Positions 15,846-25,237 of a stretch of DNA of 64,000 nucleotides are shown piece by piece. The stretch's first letter is position 1, and every line of letters starts with the position of its first letter. The notes below the pieces were generated by a model. The model was not told where the DNA came from. It ran no database searches and worked only from the letters and a program-made list of their open reading frames with translations. The stretch is from NCBI GenBank assembly GCA_947589415.1, contig CANQBP010000009.1, forward strand, positions 1 to 64,000. The letters are read 5' to 3'. The translations under genes and the position numbers were made by a program. The stretch is from an uncultured Clostridia bacterium (GTDB taxonomy: Bacteria; Bacillota; Clostridia; Oscillospirales; Acutalibacteraceae).

Positions 15846-17948
15846 TTATTCCCCATTATCTTCGCTTTCGCTGACTTCCTTTTCGTATCCGCAGCCCTCC
15901 GTATTACAAAACAGTTTAGGTTTTTTGCCATTTTTCTTAAACAGCACTCCGCCGCATTGGGGGCATTTTTCTGTCGTAGGTTCATACCATGATACAAAAT
16001 CGCAATTCGGGTAGTTGGAACAGCCGAAAAATACCCTGCCTTTTTTTGTATTCTTAGTTATGACATCACCCCCGCATTTGGGACACGGAACGCCTATTTT
16101 ATTAACTATCTTGACCACGGTCTTACAATCCGGATATCCGGAGCAGGCTATAAATTTTCCGTATCTTCCGTATTTTACAACCATAGGCTTACCGCAGTTT
16201 TCGCATATCAGGTCGGTTTTATCCTCCTCAAGCTCAATTTTAACGCCCTTCATATCGTTCTTTGCCGCCTTGAGGGTTTTATCGAAATCCCCGTAGAAAT
16301 CCGTAAGAAGCTGTACCCATTCATATTTTCCCTCTTCGACCGTATCAAGGTTCTGTTCCATCTGTGCGGTAAATTTAACGTTGGCTATTTTAGGGAAACG
16401 CTCCTCCATAAGTTTTGTAGACACCTCCCCCAACTCGGTCGGGATAAGGGTCTTTCTTTCTCTTTTAACATATCCTCTTGTTGTAATAGTACTTATAGTA
16501 GCGGCATAAGTTGACGGTCTGCCTATTCCGTATTCCTCAAGTGCCTTTATAAGTCCCGCCTCGGTATATCTTGCAGGCGGCTGCGTAAAATGCTGATTAG
16601 GTATCATCTCTTTAGTTTTGAGGAGCATACCGTTTTCAAGCGGCGGAAGTTCCGATTCCTTTTCGTCATTTTCACCGTCGCCCCCCTCAACATAAAGCAC
16701 CGTATATCCGTCAAAATCCACAACATATCCCGAAGCCTTGAAGATATAGCCTTTAACCGCTATATCAGCTTGTGTTGTTTTTTGGATACACTCTGCCATT
16801 TGACAGGCAATAAACCTCTCCCATATCAGTTTATACAGCTTATACTGGTCTGTTGTGAGGTTATTTTTAACCTTTGACGGCTCAAGATCTATCATTGTAG
16901 GACGTATAGCCTCGTGTCCGTCTTGTGCATTAGAACGGGATTTAAAGTGCCTTCTCTCCTTTGGGAGATATTTTTCTCCCCATTTATTTTTAATAAACAC
17001 CTCGGCGGCATCGAGAGCGTCCTCCGAAAGTCTTAGGGAGTCTGTTCTCATATATGTTATAAGTCCGACTGCTCCCATTCCGTCTATATCGACACCCTCA
17101 TAAAGCTCCTGTGCGACTTTCATAGTCCTCTTAGACTGAAATCCCAACTTTCTTGAGGCCTCCTGCTGGAGTGTAGACGTAATAAACGGCGGCACGGGTT
17201 TCTTTCTTCTCGTTCCGTGTTTTACCTTTTCCACGATAGCCTGTTCTCCCTCGATGTCCGAAAGGATTTCATTTGCCTGCTGTTCGTTTTCTATTTTTAT
17301 TTTTCCGTTTCTGTCGCCGTAGAATGATGCGTTAAATACCTTTCTGCTTCCCTTTGGTATAAATTTCGCATCAATTGTCCAATATTCTTCAGGCTTGAAA
17401 GCACGTATTTTCCTTTCCCTGTCAACTATTATCTTAACGGCGACAGTCTGCACTCTTCCCGCCGAAAGACCTTTCCGTATTTTTTGTGACACGAACGGAC
17501 TCAACTTATAGCCGACAAGTCTGTCCAATATTCTTCTTGCCTGCTGCGCATTAACAAGATCTATATCAATCTTTCTCGGTGCGCTCATTCCCGTACTGAC
17601 TCCTGTCTTGGTTATCTCGTTAAACGTAACCCTGTTTTTATCTTCAAGATCAAGACCGAGAAGATATGCAAGGTGCCAAGATATTGCCTCTCCCTCACGG
17701 TCGGGGTCGGTCGCAAGATAAACATACTCGCTCTTTTTGGCAAGTTTTATAAGATCCTCCGCAAGTTTTTCCTTGCTTTTTATAATCTCGTACTTTGGCT
17801 GAAATTTCTTCTTAATATCCACGCTCAGCCTGTTCGGGTTAAGATCCCTTATATGTCCCATAGAAGCAACAACCTCATATCCGGAACCGAGATATTTTTT
17901 TATTGTTTTTGCTTTTGCGGGAGACTCCACAATAACAAGTTTTGACAT
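15846..17948 (-). CDS. topA: DNA topoisomerase I
   Basis: MSKLVIVESPAKAKTIKKYLG start, TYMRTDS active site, C-terminal Cys4 zinc ribbons. Confidence 0.98.
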   Translation of the reverse strand: MSKLVIVESPAKAKTIKKYLGSGYEVVASMGHIRDLNPNRLSVDIKKKFQPKYEIIKSKEKLAEDLIKLAKKSEYVYLATDPDREGEAISWHLAYLLGLDLEDKNRVTFNEITKTGVSTGMSAPRKIDIDLVNAQQARRILDRLVGYKLSPFVSQKIRKGLSAGRVQTVAVKIIVDRERKIRAFKPEEYWTIDAKFIPKGSRKVFNASFYGDRNGKIKIENEQQANEILSDIEGEQAIVEKVKHGTRRKKPVPPFITSTLQQEASRKLGFQSKRTMKVAQELYEGVDIDGMGAVGLITYMRTDSLRLSEDALDAAEVFIKNKWGEKYLPKERRHFKSRSNAQDGHEAIRPTMIDLEPSKVKNNLTTDQYKLYKLIWERFIACQMAECIQKTTQADIAVKGYIFKASGYVVDFDGYTVLYVEGGDGENDEKESELPPLENGMLLKTKEMIPNQHFTQPPARYTEAGLIKALEEYGIGRPSTYAATISTITTRGYVKRERKTLIPTELGEVSTKLMEERFPKIANVKFTAQMEQNLDTVEEGKYEWVQLLTDFYGDFDKTLKAAKNDMKGVKIELEEDKTDLICENCGKPMVVKYGRYGKFIACSGYPDCKTVVKIVNKIGVPCPKCGGDVITKNTKKGRVFFGCSNYPNCDFVSWYEPTTEKCPQCGGVLFKKNGKKPKLFCNTEGCGYEKEVSESEDNGE

Positions 17949-17963
17949 TATATTTCCTCCGAA

Positions 17964-19907
17964 TTATTGATTTTTTATATATCTGCCGCCCGGCAGTTTA
18001 GTCACCAGTCCGTAAACCTGAAGCTCGGCGAGTGCCGAAAGCGCATCACCAATATCAAGACCCGTTTCGGTCTTTATATCGTTTACATGAACAGGTGTAT
18101 CTGAAATTGTATAATACACCGTAGAAGCGTTTTCTGTCAACTCCCCCGATAAAATTTTATTATTTTTTTCTTCATTTTTGCCGATTTTGCTCTCTTTTAC
18201 GTTATCGTCAGATGTTTTTTTATCCGACTTTTCCATACTGTCGGATTTTTTCGTATTTACCGTTTTCTTGTCATACTTCCTTTTTACACGACTTTTTTTA
18301 GGATTTTCGGAGCTGTTTTCCGATTTGTCCGAATTTTCCGTTTTTTCGGATTCGTTCCTTTGCGCATTTTTCATTTTATTTATTGACTCAATAATATACG
18401 GGCGCATTTTTTCGTCGGCTTTCTCCAATTCATTCATTGCAAAATCAAGACCCATATTTTCCAAAGCCTTTTGTGCCACTCTTCTGCCGACCTCAACGTC
18501 CAGTCCCACATCGAGATTATACTTTAATATTATTCTTCTTATTTCATACGCTCTTTTTTCATAATCGCTTGTCATAAAACCGCCGATTTTAAAAGCGGGA
18601 CTTGACGGCGGTTCGGGTTCTCCCGCAATTTCACGTTCAAACATTTCATTCATATATCGTATGTCATTTTCTCTTTCCTCGTCCGTATATTCTGCGGTTG
18701 AGCCGTTCGGAACATACGCCTCGGAAATTTCCCCGTCACCTTCATTCATACCGTTCAACGGAAATTCTTGTGCATCGTTTATTTTACCGTCATCGGTATC
18801 AGGCATAGAGTCCGAAATTTTCATCTGTTCAGAGTCCGAAACAATGCTGCAAATTTCTCTTTTGCATAAATCCGTCATCATCTGATACCCCGCGGGGGCT
18901 TTTATTTTACGACCGCTGTCTGTTCTGATTAAAGCCTGCTCCGCCTTAATTGCCATAGTACGCATAAAATCTCCGTCCGTAGGGGGGTTTGGATCTCCAC
19001 GATCAATTCTGCCCTTACATTTTTCGTACCAGTCCAATATATCACTATACACCAATGCGGCGGAAAAACCGTTTCCTATAAGATAATTCACACCTGTACC
19101 GTTCAAATTGGCGGCATCTGCCGGCACGGCAAAGACCTTTCGTTTTTGTTCTATGGCATATTTAACCGTAATCAACGCACCGCTTCCGAGTCCTGCCCTG
19201 ACAACGAGCGTACAATCAGACATACCGGAAATTATTCGGTCACGCATCGGGAACGTATATCTCGTGGCAGGATATCCCGGCGGATATTCGGAAACTATTG
19301 CCCCGCTTTTCGGAATTTGTGAACGTATAAAGTCGGACGAGCTTCCGCTAAGCCTGTCAATTCCGCAGCCTATCACACATACGGTCTTACCGCCCGCATC
19401 AACACTTCCTTTGTGGGAATAAATATCAACTCCGTATGCCCCCCCGCTGACTATGACGGCATTATTTTTTGAAAGGTCATACGAAAAATTATACGAAAGT
19501 GACATTCCCGTTTCTCCCGCATTTCTCGTACCCACCATTCCCACATGAAGCTCATTCTCCGACGGCAGCTCACCCAGAACATACAGTACCACGGGCGGTG
19601 ACGGAGTTTCCGCAAGACGTTTCGGATAACCCGCACTTTTATACGGTATTATTTTATACCCTGACCTTTCGCATAAATAAACCGTTTTTTCGGAATACTC
19701 CAGTCTTTTGTCACACAACTTCAATATTTCGTTTTTAGAAAATATTCCCGCCGTTCGGTAAGCGTTTTCATCTGAATTATAAATATTTTCCGCACTTTTA
19801 AATGTTTCAATAATAGTTTTCAGTCTTTTATTATCAACACCAAGGCAGCACTGAAGCCAAATCCAGTATTTTAAATCATTATACGTAAAAACACATCTCC
19901 CCTGCAT
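17964..19907 (-). CDS. dprA: DNA processing protein DprA, with large insertion
   Basis: VGTRNAGETG, VSGGAYGVDIYSHKG, SEYPPG, MRDRIISGMSD motifs; C-terminal winged-helix-like segment. Confidence 0.9.
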   Translation of the reverse strand: MQGRCVFTYNDLKYWIWLQCCLGVDNKRLKTIIETFKSAENIYNSDENAYRTAGIFSKNEILKLCDKRLEYSEKTVYLCERSGYKIIPYKSAGYPKRLAETPSPPVVLYVLGELPSENELHVGMVGTRNAGETGMSLSYNFSYDLSKNNAVIVSGGAYGVDIYSHKGSVDAGGKTVCVIGCGIDRLSGSSSDFIRSQIPKSGAIVSEYPPGYPATRYTFPMRDRIISGMSDCTLVVRAGLGSGALITVKYAIEQKRKVFAVPADAANLNGTGVNYLIGNGFSAALVYSDILDWYEKCKGRIDRGDPNPPTDGDFMRTMAIKAEQALIRTDSGRKIKAPAGYQMMTDLCKREICSIVSDSEQMKISDSMPDTDDGKINDAQEFPLNGMNEGDGEISEAYVPNGSTAEYTDEERENDIRYMNEMFEREIAGEPEPPSSPAFKIGGFMTSDYEKRAYEIRRIILKYNLDVGLDVEVGRRVAQKALENMGLDFAMNELEKADEKMRPYIIESINKMKNAQRNESEKTENSDKSENSSENPKKSRVKRKYDKKTVNTKKSDSMEKSDKKTSDDNVKESKIGKNEEKNNKILSGELTENASTVYYTISDTPVHVNDIKTETGLDIGDALSALAELQVYGLVTKLPGGRYIKNQ

Positions 19908-19935
19908 TTTTTATAAAACCCAAATTTTTATATCC

Positions 19936-20712
19936 TCACAAGCTGAATTTATACAGCAGTATTGCCGCCGCAGCAGCAGCATTCAGCGATTCCGCCCTGC
20001 CCCTCATTTCTATTCTTACCCGCTTCATGCATAATCTTACGGTTTCCTCTTTCAACCCGCTGCCCTCGTTTCCGATAAGCATTATACCGCCCCGTGAAAA
20101 ATCCGTATCCTCTATATTTTCGGCATCGTGCGGTGTAGAGGCATATGTCGGTATTCCGATTTTCCCCGAATATGCCACAAACTCCGACATATCCTCCACT
20201 ATCATAAACGGAATACGGAAAACTGCCCCCATGCTCCCCCTGACTACTTTAGGCGAATACACATCGCAGCACCCGACCGACATTATCACTCCGTCACTTC
20301 CCAATGCTTCCGCTGTTCTCAATATTGTACCGAGATTTGACGGGTCTTGAATATTTTCAAGTCCGAGGTATCTTTTTCCGCTTTCTATTTCTGTTATATA
20401 TGTATCAAGTTTGTTCCCGATTATGCACATAAATCCCTGTGGTGTGCCTGTATCGGAAATTTTTTTGAATATATCCCCGCTTACGCAGATACATTTATCC
20501 GCTGCCGACATTATACAGCCAAAATCCTCTTTATTTTTTTCGGCTGCCTCTTCGGTATAAAGAAAATATACGATGTGCGCTCCGGACCTTAATGCATCTC
20601 TGCAAAGACGTACACCCTCCGCAGCAAAAAGTCCTCTCTGTCTGCGTTCCTTTGCACTTGACATCAATTTCTTTATTTCCTTTATAAGCTCGTTATTTTT
20701 TCCGCTTATCAT
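19936..20712 (-). CDS. TrmH/SpoU-family RNA 2'-O-methyltransferase
   Basis: LENIQDPSNLGTILRTAEALG...IGNEGSGL...SLNAAAAAAILLY. Confidence 0.92.
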   Translation of the reverse strand: MISGKNNELIKEIKKLMSSAKERRQRGLFAAEGVRLCRDALRSGAHIVYFLYTEEAAEKNKEDFGCIMSAADKCICVSGDIFKKISDTGTPQGFMCIIGNKLDTYITEIESGKRYLGLENIQDPSNLGTILRTAEALGSDGVIMSVGCCDVYSPKVVRGSMGAVFRIPFMIVEDMSEFVAYSGKIGIPTYASTPHDAENIEDTDFSRGGIMLIGNEGSGLKEETVRLCMKRVRIEMRGRAESLNAAAAAAILLYKFSL

Positions 20713-20727
20713 AATATCCTCCGTCAT

Positions 20728-21237
20728 TTACCCGTATAACAGCGTTTCTGCCCTGTCTTTTATACACAAAGCGGTTTCGGAAATACTTTTCCCGCCCGCA
20801 TCTATTATTATATCCGCATATTTTTCATAAAGCGGTACTCTTTCCTTATATAACTGCTCAAGTGTCTGCCCTTTTTTCATTGATACCCCTCTTTCGGTCA
20901 GATTACCCAACCGATTTTTCACTTCCTCATACGGCAGTCTTATATAAACTATCACACCCGTTTTTTTAAAATGCTCCATAGCATTTTTTCCGTAAACAAC
21001 ACTTCCGCCCGTTGCTATTACCGTACTTTCGACATTTATGCCGCTGTTTATTCTGTCCTCAATCTCATTAAAGCCCTCTGTTCCCTCCTGCTCTATTATC
21101 TCACACAAGAGTCTGCCGTCTGTTTCCTGTATAACCAGATCACTGTCTGTAAAACGATAGCCCATAGTCTTTGCCAGCACCACACCGACCGTACTTTTTC
21201 CGCACCCCGGCATACCTATAAGAATTATATTTTTCAC
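20728..21237 (-). CDS. aroK: Shikimate kinase
   Basis: GMPGCGKSTVG P-loop, DSDLVIQE, ATGGSVV motifs. Confidence 0.92.
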   Translation of the reverse strand: MKNIILIGMPGCGKSTVGVVLAKTMGYRFTDSDLVIQETDGRLLCEIIEQEGTEGFNEIEDRINSGINVESTVIATGGSVVYGKNAMEHFKKTGVIVYIRLPYEEVKNRLGNLTERGVSMKKGQTLEQLYKERVPLYEKYADIIIDAGGKSISETALCIKDRAETLLYG

Positions 21238-21473
21238 CCTTTACTCAATCCTTTCACCTTTCACGAATACATAAAGATATCATACCATATTATGCCGACA
21301 AAATCAAATATGATTAGTGAAATAAATATCATTATAAAAATGACGGACACCGCTGCGGCCGTATCCGTCACATATATCAATATATACCCGTCCGATATAT
21401 TGCCTAACCGTGCAGGCTATAATCTGCTGCAGAAATTTTCTGCGCCGTTTCAAACTCTGCATTTCACCCGCAG

Positions 21474-22442
21474 CTATCTGTGGCCGCCCGCACCGCCATG
21501 ACTGCCGCCTGAACCGCCTGACGAACCTCCTCCTCCGCCGCCTCGGTGTGATGACTCTATTTTCTGCCTTGTAACATTCGTAGACAGCAAAATATCCTTT
21601 ACATCTTTATAATTAACACGATTTGTCGAAGTATATGCCGATGCCCGCTGTTCCTCACGGTATTTGTACTTCTTACGCACCATACCCCCTATCAGAACCG
21701 CTATAATAACGGCAGGAATTATAGATGCCGCCAAAAAAAGTACTAAATACCTGTACGGTCTTATCGAGGACTCAATTATTTTCCCGAAAAATACATAACG
21801 ATACTTATTTATTTCTTCATTGTAATAACACGAATTATGATCCGGCCCGTCATCTTTTTCTTCTTCAATATCCCTCAAAAATACCGATACCGCACGTAAT
21901 ATCTGATTAGGATATACTGCATCGCCGCTTTTCGGGAGGTATTCGTCAATATCATCAATCATATCCTGTGCTTCGGAATTTTTTATATAGAGCTTTGCAT
22001 CGTGAAATAAGTCTATATAGTCATAGCTGACGGAATCACCCTCAAAATCAAGATAAAGAAAAATCGAGTTTACATCTCCGCCGCTGCCAAAAATGTACTC
22101 CGAACATTCTTCCGCAAACTTTTCTGTTGTATTGTCACTTCTATGAACACCGCCTATATATACGGCTACATTCATATTTATCCTACCCGCTGTTTGCAGG
22201 ATATCGTCAAATAAACCTCTGCACGACTCCGCAGATAAAATTCCCGCCTCATCTTTTAAATATGCATTTTCCGAACGCAGGCTGTCGTCAGTATCGGCAT
22301 TTTGATAAGGTAATGACAAATCGGAAACGGAGGAATAATTTTTCCCGCCGCTTTCCGAGAGGGTTGATGCAGCGGAAACAGGCATCAGGCAACATATTAA
22401 AGCTGCCGAAAAAATCAGGAGTGAAGTAATTACCCTTTTCAT
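21474..22442 (-). CDS. TPM-domain-like membrane protein with Gly/Ser/His-rich C-terminus
   Basis: Signal peptide, YLKDEAGILS TPM-like start, TM segment, C-terminal SSHRGGGGGGSSGGSGGSHGGAGGHR. Confidence 0.7.
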   Translation of the reverse strand: MKRVITSLLIFSAALICCLMPVSAASTLSESGGKNYSSVSDLSLPYQNADTDDSLRSENAYLKDEAGILSAESCRGLFDDILQTAGRINMNVAVYIGGVHRSDNTTEKFAEECSEYIFGSGGDVNSIFLYLDFEGDSVSYDYIDLFHDAKLYIKNSEAQDMIDDIDEYLPKSGDAVYPNQILRAVSVFLRDIEEEKDDGPDHNSCYYNEEINKYRYVFFGKIIESSIRPYRYLVLFLAASIIPAVIIAVLIGGMVRKKYKYREEQRASAYTSTNRVNYKDVKDILLSTNVTRQKIESSHRGGGGGGSSGGSGGSHGGAGGHR

Positions 22443-23521
22443 ATATTGATCCCCCCGAAAAAATAACCTAAAATCATGATTGCAAGGAAAACAAGAAGTC
22501 CTATGAGTATCTGATGCCGAAGCAGTTTTTTACCGTCAACGGGAAGTTCTCCGGAAATTTTTCCTGTTTGTCCGTTTATGGCATATTCATGTATCTCGCC
22601 TTTGTAATTATACGACATGAACCATACCGGGAGAAGCATATAACTCCAACGTATTCTCATGACCTTGTTAGAGAAATTTTTATTGTACATATTGGAATAC
22701 GAACAGGAGGACTCAACCGCCTGACTGTTGTTTATAAACATTCTTTCACATATTCTCGGATACATTTCTTCCTTTGTCACATCATATCTGTCCGCAAAAA
22801 ATCCGCTGAGGTAGGACATATCAAAATCCCTCAGCTTTGTATAATCATAAGGCTCTATCGCCTCCATAACGGAATCTTCTATTTTTCTTGACCCGTCGGC
22901 AGGTACACCGTTATACTCTATGTTCACATCTCTCACAATGGAATACCGTTTTGTTTCGGTATATACATATCCGCCCGACGACCATGTACGTATCTCATTT
23001 GCCGACGCCGTCATTCGTGTGTTGGTCATGGCGTCTGCTACCCAAAACGGTACGTATAATCCCGTCATTTTTTCTATCTGTTGTTCCGAAACAAAATCTT
23101 TCGGAAGATATCTCTTGCCTTTCGTCCATTCCCTAAAATATTCTACCGCCTTATCTCTGCCGAAAGCAAAAGGCAGAACCTTTGACGGTCTGTCCTTTCC
23201 GTCAACTCTTCCCTTGAGTATAACAGGATTATGACAATAAAAGCAGAATGCCGCCGCCGTATTCAAATCTGCAATTATCTGCGCCCCGCAGCTCGGACAC
23301 TCATATAAACTTGTATTTTCGGAAAACTCCCTCTCCTGCTCCGTCGGGCCTTCTTCATGACTATCTTCGGTATCCGTATTTTCGTTCATTTTTTTAAATA
23401 ATTCCTTGACCCTGTCCTCCGTGAAACTCCCATTACAAAACTCGCAGACAAATTTCTGCTCATCAGGATTAAATTTTAAATCTGCCCCACAATTCGGGCA
23501 AGTATATGTTTTTGCCTCCAA
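22439..23521 (-). CDS. Zinc-ribbon membrane protein of unknown function
   Basis: CPNCGADLKFNPDEQKFVCEFC and CPSCGAQI...CFYC ribbons; C-terminal TM. Confidence 0.7.
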   Translation of the reverse strand: MEAKTYTCPNCGADLKFNPDEQKFVCEFCNGSFTEDRVKELFKKMNENTDTEDSHEEGPTEQEREFSENTSLYECPSCGAQIIADLNTAAAFCFYCHNPVILKGRVDGKDRPSKVLPFAFGRDKAVEYFREWTKGKRYLPKDFVSEQQIEKMTGLYVPFWVADAMTNTRMTASANEIRTWSSGGYVYTETKRYSIVRDVNIEYNGVPADGSRKIEDSVMEAIEPYDYTKLRDFDMSYLSGFFADRYDVTKEEMYPRICERMFINNSQAVESSCSYSNMYNKNFSNKVMRIRWSYMLLPVWFMSYNYKGEIHEYAINGQTGKISGELPVDGKKLLRHQILIGLLVFLAIMILGYFFGGINI

Positions 23522-23697
23522 TTTTTACACTCCCTTTCATGCAACTAAATTATACAAAGATATGTGTTTTTTGTCAACTGCATTATTATGCTGTCAAATA
23601 CGACAGGGTACACACTCTCACATTTATAAATGTATTTCATATTATGTTATAAACAGATGATTTAACTGTTGTAAATAATTCATTTCGGAGGAAGCAT

Positions 23698-24555
23698 ATG
23701 CTTGATATAAATAGCTTTGGTATAGTCGGAGGTGACAAACGCCAGCTCTTTTGCGCACGCTCCATGTCGGACGACGGATATAGGGTATTTCTCACAGGAT
23801 TTGATAAATGTACGGATATGCTCGGTATGAAAAACAGCGATATTTCAACAGTGATGAGCAATTCCGATGCATTCATACTCCCGCTTCCCGTTTCAAAGGA
23901 CGGAAAAACCGTCTTTTCACCGTTTTCCGATTCTCCTGTTAAAATAGGTGATCTGGTAAGAATTATCGGAAATGAAAAGCCTGTATTCTGCGGGATAAAC
24001 GGTGCTGCGGACAATGAAATTATTTCCGGACTCAATGTTTGCAGATACAGCAGCCGTGAGGAATTTTCGGTTGCCAATGCACTGCCGACAGCCGAAGGAG
24101 CTTTGGAAATAGCCATGAGGGAATATGAGGGGACGGTAAGTTCTTCCGAATGTTTGGTCATAGGATACGGAAAAATAGGAAGGGTACTTTCACTTATGCT
24201 CAGGGGTATAGGGGCGAGGGTCACGGTCGCTGCACGAAAGCTCAGGGACAGGGAGTTTATAAAAGCGCTGGGAATGATACCGTCATCTGTTGACAGCATT
24301 AAAGGTAAATTTGATTTGATATTCAATACTGTTCCGGCGGAGGTGCTTGATTCCCATACACTTGCAAAAATTGCGTCTAATGCTATTGTGATAGACCTTG
24401 CATCACTTCCGGGCGGAGTTGACGATGAAGCTGCCGAAAGAATGTCAATAAAGGTGATACACGCATTGTCACTTCCCGGAAAGGCAGCCCCCAAGACAGC
24501 AGGAATCATCATAAAAAATGCAGTTTATAACATAATCAGGGAGGAAGAATTATGA
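23698..24555 (+). CDS. dpaA: Dipicolinate synthase subunit A
   Basis: FGIVGGDKRQLFCARSM N-terminus, VIGYGKIGRVL Rossmann motif, paired with dpaB. Confidence 0.93.
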   Translation: MLDINSFGIVGGDKRQLFCARSMSDDGYRVFLTGFDKCTDMLGMKNSDISTVMSNSDAFILPLPVSKDGKTVFSPFSDSPVKIGDLVRIIGNEKPVFCGINGAADNEIISGLNVCRYSSREEFSVANALPTAEGALEIAMREYEGTVSSSECLVIGYGKIGRVLSLMLRGIGARVTVAARKLRDREFIKALGMIPSSVDSIKGKFDLIFNTVPAEVLDSHTLAKIASNAIVIDLASLPGGVDDEAAERMSIKVIHALSLPGKAAPKTAGIIIKNAVYNIIREEEL

Positions 24556-25124
24556 ACGGCATAACAGTTGGGTTTGCAATGTGCGGATCCTTCTGCACAA
24601 TTTCTAAGGCTATAAAAGAGATGAAGCGGCTTGTCGGTCTGGGATACGAGATTTTGCCGATAATGTCGGAAAACACCTACACCAAAAATACGAGATTCGG
24701 AAAAGCAGCGGATATAATCGGAGAAGTTGAGGAAATATGCGGAAAAAGCGTAATCCATACCATTGAAGATGCCGAGCCGATAGGCCCTAAGGGAATGACC
24801 GATATAATGCTGGTTGCTCCCTGCACGGGTAATACTGCGGCAAAGCTGGCAAATTCCGTGACGGATACGCCCGTGACAATGGCGGTCAAATCCCATTTGC
24901 GCCAATCGAAACCTGTTCTTCTTGCGATAGCAACCAATGATGCTCTCGGATCGTCGGCGCAAAATATAGGAAAACTGATGAATACACGTTATATGTATTT
25001 TGTTCCTTTCTCACAAGACGACCCGATAAAAAAACCCAATTCTCTTGTTTCACACTTTGAACTTATTCCGTCGGCACTTGAGCTTGCCGTTAGCGGTAAA
25101 CAGATACAGCCGATACTGGCATAA
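24552..25124 (+). CDS. dpaB: Dipicolinate synthase subunit B (flavoprotein)
   Basis: GFAMCGSFCTISKAI...APCTGNTAAKLANSVTDTPVTMAVKSHLR. Confidence 0.95.
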   Translation: MNGITVGFAMCGSFCTISKAIKEMKRLVGLGYEILPIMSENTYTKNTRFGKAADIIGEVEEICGKSVIHTIEDAEPIGPKGMTDIMLVAPCTGNTAAKLANSVTDTPVTMAVKSHLRQSKPVLLAIATNDALGSSAQNIGKLMNTRYMYFVPFSQDDPIKKPNSLVSHFELIPSALELAVSGKQIQPILA

Positions 25125-25175
25125 CAAATGCGGATTTTACGGTAAACTTTTGCCGCCTAAACGTAAAATAACAAC

Positions 25176-25205
25176 TAAGGGACGCCCGTTACAGAGCGTC
25201 CCTTA
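25176..25205. terminator. Bidirectional terminator
   Basis: taagggacgc/gcgtccctta stem. Confidence 0.7.
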
Positions 25206-25237
25206 AATCTCTTTTTAACATATTTTCTGCCGCAAGA

